The notes: generated from the letters alone by a model not told the origin. Shown: positions 11,532-26,666, numbered from the stretch's first letter. The stretch: 64,000 bases of DNA from Sitta carolinensis (GCA_032173965.1 CM063311.1:372001-436000); one strand, 5' to 3'. Translations and numbers: made by a program.

Positions 11532-13803
11532 AGCCCAGGGTCTTACAGGGGGATTCCAGTCGCTACCAGTATGAGCCCAGGGACTTGCAGGGGGATTCCA
11601 GTCGCTCCCAGTATGAGCCCAGGGACTGGCAGGGGGATTCCAGTCGCTCCCAGTATGAGCCCAGGGACTGGCAGGGGGATTCCAGTCACTCCCAGTATGA
11701 GCCCAGGGACTGGCAGGGGGATTCCAGTCACTCCCAGTATGAGCCCAGGGACTGGCAGGGGGATTCCAGTCGCTCCCAGTAGGAGCCCAGGGACTGGCAG
11801 GGTCATTCCAGTCGCTCCCAGTATGAGCCCAGGGACTGGCAGGGTCATTCCAGTCGCTCCCAGTAGGAGCCCAGGGACTGGCAGGGTCATTCCAGTCGCT
11901 CCCAGTATGAGCCCAGGGACTGGCAGGGTCATTCCAGTCGCTCCCAGTAGGAGCCCAGGGACTGGCAGGGGGATTCCAGTCACTCCCAGTATGAGCCCAG
12001 GGACTGGCAGGGGATTCCAGTCGCTCCCAGTAGGAGCCCAGGGACTGGCAGGGTCATTCCAGTCGCTCCCAGTATGAGCCCAGGGACTGGCAGGGGGATT
12101 CCAGTCGCTCCCAGTATGAGCCCAGGGACTGGCAGGGTCATTCCAGTCGCTCCCAGTATGAGCCCAGGGACTGGCAGGGTCATTCCAGTCGCTCCCAGTA
12201 TGAGCCCAGGGACTGGCAGGGTCATTCCAGTCGCTCCCAGTAGGAGCCCAGGGACTGGCAGGGTCATTCCAGTCGCTCCCAGTAGGAGCCCAGGGACTGG
12301 CAGGGTCATTCCAGTCACTCCCAGTATGAGCCCAGGGACTGGCAGGGGGATTCCAGTCGCTCCCAGTAGGAGCCCAGGGACTGGCAGGGTCATTCCAGTC
12401 GCTCCCAGTATGAGCCCAGGGACTGGCAGGGTCATTCCAGTCGCTCCCAGTAGGAGCCCAGGGACTGGCAGGGTCATTCCAGTCGCTCCCAGTATGAGCC
12501 CAGGGACTGGCAGGGTCATTCCAGTCGCTCCCAGTATGAGCCCAGGGACTTGCAGGGTCATTCCAGTCGCTCCCAGTATGAGCCCAGGGACTGGCAGGGG
12601 GATTCCAGTCACTCCCAGTATGAGCCCAGGGACTGGCAGGGGGATTCCAGTCGCTCCCAGTATGAGCCCAGGGACTGGCAGGGGGATTCCAGTCGCTCCC
12701 AGTATGAGCCCAGGGACTGGCAGGGGGATTCCAGTCGCTCCCAGTATGAGCCCAGGGACTTGCAGGGTCATTCCAGTCGCTCCCAGTATGAGCCCAGGGA
12801 CTGGCAGGGTCATTCCAGTCGCTCCCAGTATGAGCCCAGGGACTGGCAGGGTCATTCCAGTCGCTCCCAGTATGAGCCCAGGGACTGGCAGGGGGATTCC
12901 AGTCGCTCCCAGTAGGAGCCCAGGGACTGGCAGGGTCATTCCAGTCGCTCCCAGTATGAGCCCAGGGACTGGCAGGGTCATTCCAGTCGCTCCCAGTATG
13001 AGCCCAGGGACTTGCAGGGTCATTCCAGTCGCTCCCAGTATGAGCCCAGGGACTGGCAGGGGGATTCCAGTCACTCCCAGTATGAGCCCAGGGACTGGCA
13101 GGGGGATTCCAGTCGCTCCCAGTATGAGCCCAGGGACTGGCAGGGGGATTCCAGTCGCTCCCAGTATGAGCCCAGGGACTGGCAGGGGGATTCCAGTCGC
13201 TCCCAGTATGAGCCCAGGGACTTGCAGGGTCATTCCAGTCGCTCCCAGTATGAGCCCAGGGACTGGCAGGGTCATTCCAGTCGCTCCCAGTATGAGCCCA
13301 GGGACTGGCAGGGTCATTCCAGTCGCTCCCAGTATGAGCCCAGGGACTGGCAGGGTCATTCCAGTCGCTCCCAGTAGGAGCCCAGGGACTGGCAGGGTCA
13401 TTCCAGTCGCTCCCAGTATGAGCCCAGGGACTGGCAGGGTCATTCCAGTCGCTCCCAGTATGAGCCCAGGGACTTGCAGGGTCATTCCAGTCGCTCCCAG
13501 TATGAGCCCAGGGACTGGCAGGGGGATTCCAGTCACTCCCAGTATGAGCCCAGGGACTGGCAGGGGGATTCCAGTCGCTCCCAGTATGAGCCCAGGGACT
13601 GGCAGGGGGATTCCAGTCGCTCCCAGTATGAGCCCAGGGACTGGCAGGGGGATTCCAGTCGCTCCCAGTATGAGCCCAGGGACTTGCAGGGTCATTCCAG
13701 TCGCTCCCAGTATGAGCCCAGGGACTGGCAGGGTCATTCCAGTCGCTCCCAGTATGAGCCCAGGGACTGGCAGGGTCATTCCAGTCGCTCCCAGTAGGAG
13801 CCC
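11532..13803. repeat. 42-bp minisatellite, copy B array 2, with 462-bp higher-order repeat
   Basis: About 54 copies of the 42-bp unit. Two unit types ('cagggggattcc' and 'cagggtcattcc') alternate in a fixed order, so the stretches starting near 12550, 13012 and 13474 repeat with a period of 462 bp (11 units). Confidence 0.95.
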
Positions 13804-14471
13804 ATGTGGGATCTGGCAGGCCCACCGCGGCACCGCCGTGGAGGGAGGCCCCTGAGATGGGGAAGCGGGCCTCCTGAAGAGATAAGGAGCATTACACAAT
13901 AACAAAGGCCAGACCCCCTAGATAAGGAGAACACTTTTTGTTTACGGAGACCCACAATTCTTTGAGGGATTTTATGTAGATCTGTTGTACGAGCCCCAAC
14001 CCTTGAGTTATTGTACTTCCCTGTTCCCACACCCCATCCTCTGTACCCTGATAAAAACCTCTGTACTTTTCCCCAGACTTTGGGATTTCTCGTCACTGGC
14101 TCCCCTCCGCTGGGTGCTTTGCAATAAATTTACCCCCTGTGGAATTGGCCATACGAGTCCCTCATCTCTCTCTCCCCGTGCCGCTGTGAAGGGTTGTCTT
14201 GCAAGATCATGAGCTGAAATCACTGAGCTGAACTCACTGAGCTGAACTCACTGAGCTGAACTCACTGAGCTGAACTCACTGAGCTGAATTCACTGAGCTG
14301 AATTCACTGTAGCCCGCCGTGGCTCCTACCCTGCTAAGGCACCCCTAGGCTAGTTGAGGGAAAGCCGCTGGCTCCCTGGAAGGCATTCTCTGAGGAGAGT
14401 ACCTCTCTGGGGTAGACCCGGCTATCCTGGCCTGAGACCTCTCAGGCCCCTTCCCGGTGGAGCCGACGTTA
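13804..14471 (+). mobile_element. LTR-like insertion in the minisatellite (second copy)
   Basis: A 668-bp copy of the element at 10741-11531, with the same minisatellite junctions on both sides. It differs in 14-bp repeat number and in a few indels. Identical junctions show it arose by duplicating element plus array, not by a second insertion. Confidence 0.55.
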
Positions 14472-15153
14472 AGCCCAGGGTCTTACAGGGGGATTCCAGT
14501 CGCTACCAGTATGAGCCCAGGGACTTGCAGGGGGATTCCAGTCGCTCCCAGTAGGAGCCCAGGGTCTTACAGGGGGATTCCAGTCGCTCCCAGTATGAGC
14601 CCAGGGACTGGCAGGGGGATTCCAGTCGCTCCCAGTATGAGCCCAGGGTCTTACAGGGGGATTCCAGTCGCTCCCAGTATGAGCCCAGCGACTGGCAGGG
14701 GGATTCCAGTCGCTCCCAGTATGAGCCCAGGGACTTGCAGGGGGATTCCAGTCGCTCCCAGTAGGAGCTCAGGGTCTTACAGGGGATTCCAGTCGCTCCC
14801 AGTATGAGCCCAGGGACTGGCAGGGGGATTCCAGTCGCTCCCAGTATGAGCCCAAGGTCTTGCAGGGTCATTCCAGTCGCTCCCAGTAGGAGCCCAGGGA
14901 CTGGCAGGGTCATTCCAGTCGCTCCCAGTATGAGCCCAGGGACTTGCAGGGTCATTCCAGTCGCTCCCAGTATGAGCCCAGGGTCTTACAGGGGGATTCC
15001 AGTCGCTCCCAGTATGAGCCCAGGGACTGGCAGGGGGATTCCAGTCGCTCCCAGTAGGAGCCCAGGGACTGGCAGGGGGATTCCAGTCGCTCCCAGTAGG
15101 AGCCCAGGGACTTGCAAGGGGATTCCAGTCGCTCCCAGTCGGAGCCCAGTCAC
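14472..15153. repeat. 42-bp minisatellite, copy B array 3
   Basis: About 16 copies of the 42-bp unit, with 'gggtcttaca' variants that are also found in the copy A array. It ends at the unique sequence that precedes the 78-nt ZNF exon. Confidence 0.95.
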
Positions 15154-15415
15154 TCCCAGCATCCCTAAATGGGAGAGGGAAGAGGGGGGAGCTTTTCGTG
15201 TTCCTGGGACTCCCAGGAGCCAGAGGGAGGGGGAAAACACAAACCCCAAAAGGGGAGACACCAGAGACGGGGAACACCTGGGAGGCATTTCCAGGCTGGA
15301 TGTTGGTGTTTGGGAGGTTTTTATGGACCCCAGATGGTCGGGGACAGCTAGAGATGGACTTGGGCACAGGGACTTGGACATTCCACATGCTCAGCCCTTG
15401 TTTTTCCCAAACCAG

Positions 15416-15493
15416 GATTGCCATTCCCAAAGCTCGTCCAGCTGGAGGAGGAGGCTGTGAGGAAGAGGAAGATGCGCCGGGAGCCCCAGGCAG
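15416..15493 (+). CDS. C2H2 zinc-finger protein, copy B, upstream 78-nt exon
   Basis: Same exon as 3452-3529, bounded by CCAAACCAG and CAG|GTGAGG, coding the EEEAVRKRKM motif. Intact at sequence level. It follows the end of the minisatellite by about 260 bp and joins in phase to 15679. Confidence 0.75.
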
Positions 15494-15497
15494 GTGA

Positions 15498-17357
<1,860 letters not shown>

Positions 17358-17519
17358 GGGAAGAGATTCTCACCCAGCTCTATCTTCACCCAGCACCAGC
17401 AGAGGCACCGGTAAGGGAAGCCCTGCGAGTGCCCCGAGTGCGGGCAGAGCTTCGTGCGCTGCCCCAACTCCATCCCCCAGGGAGCACCCACAGCGGGCAG
17501 AGCCCTGGTGTCCCACATT

Positions 17520-17806
17520 TATGGAAGATAGGGTGCGGTGAACGGAAGATATCGTTCTGTACGGGAAGACAGGGTCACCCCCCACATAACCAACAGTCAT
17601 ATTAAGTTAGCCAAGAGTATGAAGCTTATTACGTAAGCGGACGGATATGATGGCAAGAACTGCAACACATCTAACGCTGTGTAACCCTGAATAAACTGCC
17701 ATTTTGCCATCCATCACATTGATGCTTGTGAGCATTTGGTCCGAGCAGTCTGAGGTGGCTGCCGTGCCGTTCCCCAACCAGGTCACCATGCCTCGCTGAG
17801 GCGACA
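17520..17806 (+). mobile_element. ERV 5' LTR
   Basis: A 287-bp LTR starting TATGGAAGATAGGG (first dinucleotide apparently mutated from TG, compare 24415) and ending GGCGACA. AATAAA is at 17690-17695. It abuts the end of ZNF copy B and is followed two bases later by a primer-binding site. The copy at 24415-24802 is the matching 3' LTR. Confidence 0.75.
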
Positions 17807-17808
17807 AA

Positions 17809-17826
17809 TGGTGCTGAATCCCGGGA
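17809..17826 (+). other. Retroviral primer-binding site
   Basis: TGGTGCTGAATCCCGGGA directly after the LTR, a near match to the complement of the tRNA-Phe 3' end with two differences. The tRNA assignment is from memory of the tRNA sequence and needs a database comparison. Confidence 0.55.
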
Positions 17827-17922
17827 ATCATCCGGGAAACGGGGATCGCCTGGACGGGTGAACGGCGGCCGGAGCGGCTGGACCAGCCCGGCGGGGAGGA
17901 CGCTCCCGGACCGGCGAGGAGG

Positions 17923-18575
17923 ATGGAAGCCCTCGTGAAGGTCGTATCGCAGTTTCATAGTCAATTGATTGGAAGCCTAAAGATTTTCCTTCTGCCGTTA
18001 CGCGGCTTTTACCAATTGGTGTCATTGACCGTCCGGTGGAGATTGTGCACCCAGAAATATGGGGGAAAGGCACCAATGCTTCAGCTGCTATGTCGTCCGG
18101 GAGTGGGAAAAACCTTAAATCGTGGGGGAGACTCAAACAGGCTCTGCAAAAAGCTGTGCAAGAGCAAGAGACCTGGAGAGGCGCTCAGCAATGTGTGCTT
18201 GCTGTGCCAAAGCTGGGAATCGGGGCAGCCACACAAACCGCGGACAGCTGCGACATCGCTGAGTTCAACAACTCCCGAGAGCAGGGGCGTTCCCCCTCAC
18301 CCCCGCGACAACCCAGCCCCGTCCCCGGTTGTTCCCCTGACTGTAACTCGTCCGTGGAACAACAGAAATCCTCACAAGATGAGCCCAAGCGTGCCACGGA
18401 CGGGTCAGAGCCCGAAAAACCCTGGGAAAGACCTCCGCCTTCTGCCCCCCAAAATGGCGCTGGGCAGCAGGACGAAGGGCGGGGTGTAGATAACCCTGGT
18501 GTGCGGAATGCGGAGTCCAGGAATGTTAGAGATAAAAGTGAAGGTAAGGAAAGTTGGGAGGAGGGGAAGAGTAAA
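17923..18575 (+). pseudogene. ERV gag remnant (matrix region), copy B
   Basis: Starts MEALVKVVSQ about 115 bp after the primer-binding site. Matrix-like sequence is split over two frames (a shift around 17990-18030) and includes 'KNLKSWGRLKQALQKAV', resembling the avian alpharetrovirus matrix region. The match to copy A ends near 18575, where sequence of env type begins. Capsid, nucleocapsid, protease and pol are not seen, so a large internal deletion is inferred. Confidence 0.6.
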
Positions 18576-19751
18576 GAATGTGCTGACTGGGCCCCATCAC
18601 CCATCACATGGGGAATTTGTCACCTTGATCACCCTCCCCCACAACCAGGTGCCCCTCCCCTTCAAAGCTCTACCTCATCCCCATCTGATCTTTCAGCTTT
18701 GCCAGCTCCTCATGATTTTTTCCTTAGTGTATTAAACGCTGCCTTTTTGTCACTGAATCAAACAATCCCGAACCTCACTATGTCATGTTGGTTGTGTTAT
18801 CATGCAAACCCCCCTTTTTATGAAGTATTGCATTTGATGTGTCTTTTAATTATTCAGCAGTTAAAATTCCACATCAGTGCAGATGGGACACCCCCAGAGA
18901 GGTATTACTCTCAGCCAAATCACAGGTCAAGGCAAATGTTTTGGTAATACAACTTTAGCAAAACAAGGGGGTGATGTTTGTGCCGAATGTCTTGAGCCAA
19001 ATAAAAAGAGTAAGTGTGTGATTCCAGTGGAATCGGGAATGTGGGTCTGTCGACAGGCTGGAATAAGCCCATGTGTCCTCCTCAGCAAATTCAATGCCTC
19101 CACTGACTTTTGTGTTCAAGTTCTGATTGTTCCCAAGGTCCTGTATCACCAGGAAGAAGAAATGTGCCACTTCCTGGAGGAACCCACCTGGCTCCACAAA
19201 AGAGAAATAATAACAGGTATAACCTTTAGCCATGCTCCTCGGTCTAGGTGCCACCGGTGCCACCACAGGTGTGTCAGCTCTCGTCACCCAACATCAGGGA
19301 CTCTCTCAATGCAAATGACCATCGATGAAGAGCTGCAGAGAATTGAAAAATCCATCTCCTTTTTAGAAAAGTCTGTTTCCTCACTTTCAGAAGTTGTTTT
19401 GCAGAACAGGTGAGGCCTGGATGTTTTGTTCATGCAACAAGGAGGCCTGTGTGCCGCCTTGAAAGAAGAATGTTGTTTTTATGCAGACCATACGGGAGTC
19501 GTGCAAGACTCGATGGCTGAGCTAAGGGAAAGACTAGCCCAAAGAAAAAGAGAGAGGGAGGCCCAGCAAGGATGGCAGGAATCATGGTTCACCACCCTTG
19601 TTTCCTCTTTGATCAGCCCCCTTACTATGCTGCTTCTAACACGAATTTTAGGCCCTTGCGTTCTAAACAAATTGGTGCTCTTTGTTAGAAAACATCTAGA
19701 GACAGTTAACATTCTTTATGTTCGAGCCCAACAAATGCCCTTGTTATGGTT
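18576..19751 (+). pseudogene. ERV env remnant (surface and transmembrane subunits)
   Basis: The surface-subunit part has a CWLC motif of CXXC type near 18786. One frameshift lies between 18877 and 18947, and an in-frame TGA at 19411-19413 interrupts the transmembrane subunit. After the stop the same frame continues with a CX6CC motif (19449-19476), an ectodomain helix and a hydrophobic membrane segment (about 19600-19690), the organisation of gamma-type retroviral TM proteins. The C terminus is cut by the nested LTR insertion near 19751. Not functional as sequenced. Confidence 0.7.
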
Positions 19752-22700
19752 TGATGCTGGCACAAGGCCAGTGCCCCCATGTGGTGGTTTGAAAAGGAAA
19801 TGAGGGGTTTTTTTGGAATTCAGTAGTCAAACCAATGAGTGCTCAGGTTTAAAGATTAGCACCTGGTGTGGCCACTGAGGACAAGGATCCTCCTCTGAGA
19901 ACACAAGGGGTTAAAAGCAGAGGGCTCCCAGGAAAATGATCTCTTGTTTCTGGTCCCTGAGGAAGGGGATCTCCCCTGCCCAGCTGCGGGCTGGGCGGGG
20001 CAGGGGAAGATCCTGCAGGATGGAAGGGTGGAGAGAATACAAGAACTTGAGAGGTATCAGGCAGCCTCCTTACCCCCTCCGGAGAGAGAGAGAGAGAGAC
20101 TGTGTTTGTGCCACCTTGAAATTTAATATTGGCAACCGGGCAGCACAGCTGAAAGAGTGAAGAGAAAGAGGCGCGAAAAGTACTAACAACTTGCTGTGGG
20201 AATTTGGACAGGCACAGTCCAAGGTTTGAACCCTTTTTTGTAGATGATGGAAACTTTATAAATGCTAATCCTCCTGAAACCGAAGAAGGAAGATAAAGAA
20301 AACTAAGCAGAGATGATAAAAGTTCCTGCAAGTGAAAGATTGTCAAAGAATACTGAAAAGAATCCTAGGTGGGAGGAGATGATGGAGTTGCCTTTGGCTG
20401 GACTTTTCTTGTAAGGCCATGGACAGACTTTTTTTTTTTTGTGACATAGAAACTGCATCTGGGGAGAGGCATTGGCTTGGAGCCAGGAGTGGACGGTGGA
20501 AAGTGGTGTGGGCAGAGATGAGAGAAAGAGCTCTGTTCTCAAGGCCCCTCGGCCCCAGGGTGTGGAATGTGGGGGGGACTGGTGTCCCAGAATTTGAGAA
20601 GCTGTTGGTTTTTGGAACTGACCAAAGCATCTTTAAATAGAGAAACCCTAGAAACAGTTCTGGTCCATGCACAGTAGTGAGAGCACTGGACATGGAAGAA
20701 GAAGTCACGAGATGGTGCAAGAAGGACTCCTATCTCTCCTTGATGAACTGAGTACTAATTATCAAAAAGGTGGTAATGGACTGAAAATTAATTATCTGAA
20801 AGGTGGTAACTTAATTGGGAATTTTTAGTTTGTTTTATTGTGTTAAGAACTAGGGTGGGGGGAGGAGAAAGAGTGTTTTTTAAAGTTTTCATCTTCTTCT
20901 GTATGTGTCTTCTTTACATATTATAAGTAATTGTCGTACTTTGAAAAAAATGAGTTTTTTGAACTTCAGTGGTCAAACCAATGAGTGCTCAGGTTTAAAG
21001 ACTGGCACCTGGTGTGGCCACTGAGGACAAGGATCCGCCTCTGAGAACACAAGGGGTTCAAAGCAGAGGGCTCCCCGGAAAGCTCTCTCTTGGTTCCGGT
21101 CCCTGAGGACGGAGGGATCTCCCCTGCCCAGCGGCTGGCTGGGCGGGGAGGGGAAGCCATGCGGCCTGGGTGAGGTAGGGCGGAACCTCGGGCACAGAGG
21201 GGGAGAGGAAAAATCCTGCAGGATGGAAGGGTGGAGAGAGTACAAGAACCTTGAGAGGCATCAGACAGCCTTCTTTTCCCTTCCCCCCCCCCCCCCCTTT
21301 TCCCCGGAGAGAGAAACTGAGAAACCGTGTCTGTGATCTCCGTCACCTTGAAATTTGATATCAACAACTAGACAGCACGGCCGAAGGAGTATGGGGGGGT
21401 GGCGTAAGGAAAGTGTCCAACAGCAAAGATACTGTAAGAGTTCTGAAGAAACAAAGCCCAAGATTTTAACCCTTTTCGTAAATGATGGAAATTTTATAAA
21501 TGCTAATCCTCCTGAATTTGAAGAAGAAAGATAGAGAGAACTAAGCAGAGATGATGGAAGTTTGTGCAAGTGGAAGATTGTCAGAGAATGCTGAAAAGAA
21601 TCCTAGGTGGGAGGAGATGATGGAGTGGCTTTGGCTGGACTTTTTTGCATAGCCTGAATGGACTCATTTCTTTTCTGTAACATAGAAGCTGTATCTGGGG
21701 AGAGGCATTGGCTTGGAGCCAAGAGTAGACAGTAGTGTGAACAGAGATGAGAGGAAGAGCTCTGTTCTCAAGGCCCCTCGGCCCCAGGGGGTAATATTGG
21801 GGGGGACTGGTGTCCCAAAATTTGAGAAGCTGTCATTTCTTGGAACTAACCAAAGCATCTTTAAAAAAAAAACCCTAGAAACAGCTCTGGTCCATGCACA
21901 GTGGTGAGAGCACTGGACATGGAGGAAGAGGCCACGATGTGGTGCAAGGAAGACTCCTATCTCTCCTTGATGGACTGAGTACTGATTATCGAAAGGGTGG
22001 TAATAGACTAAGGATTAATCATCTAAAAGGTGGTAACGTGATGGGGAATTTTCAGTTTGTTTTGTTGTGTTGAGAACTGGTGGTGGGGGGGAGGAAGAGA
22101 GTTTTTTTAAAGTTTTCATGTTCTTCTGTATGTGTCTTCTTTGCATATTATAAGTAATAAAGTTCTTTTCTTTTGCTTTCTAAATTAGAAACTGTTTTGC
22201 TCTGTTTTTGGTCACATCTCACAGCAAGTACCAGGGACAGTATATCCTCATAGGGGCACTGGCCTTGTGCCAACGTCAAACCTATGACAGTAATAAAGTT
22301 CTTCTTTCCTTTTGTTTTCTAAATTAGAAACTGTTTTGCTCTGTTTTTTGGTCACATCTCACAGCAAGTACCAGGGACAGTATATCTTCATGGGGGCACT
22401 GGCTTTGTGCCAGCATCAAACCCTGACACCCCATGAAGATATACTGTCTTTGGTACTTGCTGTGGGATGTGACTAAAACCAGAGCAAAACAGTTTCTAAT
22501 TTAGGAATAAAGTAAAGAAGAACTTTCTTCACTTACAATATGTAAAAGAGACACACACAGAAGGGGATGAAAACTTTAAAAATACTTCTCTTCCCTCCAC
22601 CCAAGTTTTCAACCCATTGAAAGAAAACTAAAAATTTTTCAGTCATTACCAATTTTCAGATAATCAATCTTTAGTCTATTACCACCCTTTTGATAATCAG

Positions 22701-24229
22701 CACTGAGTTCGTTAAGGAGAGATAGGAGTCCTTCTTGCACTATATCGTGACCTTTTTTTCTATGCTTAGTGCTCTCACTACTGTGCATGGACCAGAACTG
22801 TTTCTAGGGTTTCTCTTTTTAAAGATGCTTTGGTCAGTTCCAAAAAAACAACAGCCTCTCAAATCTTGGGATACCAGTCCACCCCAGTTTCACTCTCTGG
22901 GGCTGAGGGGCCTTGAGAACAGAGATCCTCCTCTCCATCTCTGTTTACACCACTCTTCCACTGTCCACTCTTGGATCCAAGCCAATGCCTCTCCCCAGAT
23001 GCAGTCTCTGCGTCACAGAAAAGAAATGGGTCCGTCCATGGCTATACAAGAAAAGTCCAGCCAAAGGCCACTCCATCATCTCCTCCCACCTAGGATTCTT
23101 CTCAGCATCTTTTGACAATCTTCCACTTGTACGAACTTTCATCACCTTTGCCCGGTGCTCTCTATTTCACTTCTGTCTTCTTTCTTCAGATTCAGGAGGA
23201 TTAGCATTTATAAAGTTTCAATCATTTATGAAAAGGGTTAAAACCTTGGGCTGTGCCTGCCCAGAACTCCCACGGAAAGTTGCCGGGCACCTCTCGCGCC
23301 TCCCCCTCCTTACTCCTTTGGCCGCCGTGCTGCCCGGCTGCCGATATCAAATTTCAAGGGGCACAGGCACAGTCTTTCTCTCTCCGGGGGGGGAAGGGGG
23401 ACTGCCTGATCCTTCTCAAGGTTCTTGTACTCTCTCCACCCTTCCATCCTGCAGGAGCTTTCTCTCTCTCCTGTTGCTGTGGGCGATGAACAGACGACAT
23501 GAGACCTCGTTATAAAAACTGTGTCTGACTCCACTTTATTAAAACAATTGCCCTCCTTATACACCTTTTAGAACAGGCCACTCTCACTGGTCAGAAGAGT
23601 GCCAGAATTCTTCTTCTCATTGACCCAAAACTGAAAGACAGAGAGAAGTCCATCCCACAGAGAGGAATCCAAAACATCACTCTTGTTACAATAACACTTG
23701 GGATGTTTATGCCAAGCCTGTGAGAACACAAGGTCTTCCTGAACCAAAACCCCAGGAAGAAACTGAGTTCAGAAACTCAGAAACCTCAGGCCCAGGAGCC
23801 TCAGACTACATCACTCCTTTGGCCGCCGTGCTGCCCGGCTGTCGATATCAAATTTCAAGGTGGCACAGGCACAGTCTTTCTCTCTCTGGTGGGGCGGGAA
23901 AGGGCGGCTACTTGATCCTTCTCAAGGTTCTTGTACTCTCTCCACCCTTCCATCCGGCAGGAGCTTTCTCTCTCTCCCCCTCTCTGCCCAAGGCTCCGGC
24001 CTACCCTCGCCCAGCCTGCAGCTGGGTAGGGGAGGTTTGAACTCCCTCACAGAGCAGAGCAGAACCAAGAGAGCGTTCTCCTGGGAGCGCTCTGCTTTTA
24101 ACCCCCTGTGTTCTCAGAGGAGGATCCTTGTCCTCAGCGGCCACACTAAGTACCAGTATTCAAACCTGAGCACTCATTGGTTTGACCACCGACTCCCAAA
24201 AAAACTCACTTCCTTTTCAAACCACCACA
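19752..24229. mobile_element. Nested LTR cluster, inverted arrangement
   Basis: A second LTR family inserted in the ERV. A 28-bp inverted stub (19752-19779) precedes a forward copy starting TGTGGTGGTTTG at 19780; this copy is truncated near 20945 and joined to a second forward copy (20950-22289, ending TGACA). A 139-bp tandem duplication of the LTR 3' end follows (22290-22428). An inverted copy then runs from 22429 to 24229 and ends ACCACCACA. Shared words such as 'ggatggaagggtggagag' occur in both orientations. The forward and inverted copies could form a long hairpin. Confidence 0.65.
23472..23810 (-). mobile_element. Solo LTR of a third family
   Basis: A 339-bp block which, on the minus strand, starts TGTAGTCTGAGG and ends CACAGCAACA, with AATAAA about 65 bp before its end. 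It sits inside the inverted LTR copy. Both sides carry the same ~160-bp host segment (about 23312-23470 and 23811-23985), so the site is not a simple insertion with a short target duplication. Confidence 0.5.
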
Positions 24230-24400
24230 GCCCTAAAAGCACACTTATTACTAACATGGTACCTTGTTTTTTACTAATTTTACTAACTTTTCCATTTTTA
24301 TAACCTTTATACTTCATCTATTTAGATTTAGACCAATTTCGGAAATATTATTAATTAAGAGTTAATGTTTCTATGTATATTAGTCGATATAATTAATCAT
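24230..24400 (+). other. ERV 3' internal remnant
   Basis: AT-rich sequence between the nested LTR cluster and the polypurine tract, the natural continuation of the ERV downstream of env. No open frame of interest. Confidence 0.5.
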
Positions 24401-24414
24401 AGGGGAGGGGGAAA
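24401..24414 (+). other. ERV polypurine tract
   Basis: AGGGGAGGGGGAAA immediately before the TGTGGAAG start of the 3' LTR, the expected position of a plus-strand DNA primer site. Confidence 0.7.
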
Positions 24415-24802
24415 TGTGGAAGATAGGGTCCGGTGAGCGGAAGATATCACGCTGTACGGGAGGAGAGGGTCACCCCCCCACATAACCAACAGTCATATTA
24501 AGTTAGCCAAGAGTATGAAGCNNNNNNNNNNNNNNNNNNNNNNNNNNNNNNNNNNNNNNNNNNNNNNNNNNNNNNNNNNNNNNNNNNNNNNNNNNNNNNN
24601 NNNNNNNNNNNNNNNNNNNNNTTATTACGTAAGCGGACGGATATGATGGCAAGAACTGCAACATATTTAACGCTGTGTAACCCTGAATAAACTGCCATTT
24701 TGCCATCCATCCCATAGATGCTTATGAGCATTTGGTCCGAGCAGTCTGAGGTGGCTGTTGTGCCGTTCCTGAACCAGCTCACCAGGCCTCGCTGAGGCAA
24801 CA
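24415..24802 (+). mobile_element. ERV 3' LTR containing an assembly gap
   Basis: Starts TGTGGAAGATAGGG, ends GAGGCAACA, and matches the 5' LTR at 17520-17806; it is 288 bp long once the 100 N are removed. The right flank is the host sequence downstream of ZNF copy C, in inverted orientation. Confidence 0.75.
24522..24621. other. Assembly gap (100 N)
   Basis: Exactly 100 N. The flanks '..gtatgaagc' and 'ttattacgtaag..' are contiguous in the other two LTR copies, so little or no LTR sequence is missing. The gap marks a contig join inside a repeat. Confidence 0.95.
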
Positions 24803-25010
24803 GATGACATCCAATCCCGCGGTGTTCCCCACGAGCCCGGAGGGTGGGTTCATGCAAAGATCAAACAGGAGGGCACGAACACCAAGGGGGAACGGAGACT
24901 CTGCGATGTCGTCCATTAGGGTCCAGGAGGGGACTCGACGCCCGCTGGACATCAGAGAGCACGGGCCAGGTGTGTTCCCAATGTGGATCACGGGGAATGT
25001 GGGACACCAG
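24803..25010. other. Unique flank between the ERV and ZNF copy C
   Basis: About 200 bp of host sequence downstream of copy C with no counterpart at copies A and B, where the LTR begins right after 'tgtcccacatt'. It represents the uninterrupted 3' flank of the ancestral gene. No gene recognised. Confidence 0.5.
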
Positions 25011-25157
25011 GGCTCTGCCCGCTGTGGGTGCTCCCGGGGGGATGGAGTTGGGGCAGCGCACGAAGCTCTGCCCGCACTCGGGGCACTCGCAGGGCTTCCC
25101 TTACCGGTGCCTCCGCTGGTGCTGGGTGAAGATAGAGCTGGGTGAGAATCTCTTCCC

Positions 25158-26666
<1,509 letters not shown>

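Noticed and set aside
11543..13905. Open frames of 590-760 codons on both strands
   Set aside because: They are the 42-bp minisatellite read in frames without stops; identical periodicity in sense and antisense and no unique protein sequence.
17520..24802. Potentially intact provirus
   Set aside because: pol is absent, gag and env are frameshifted or interrupted by a stop, and env is cut by nested LTRs.
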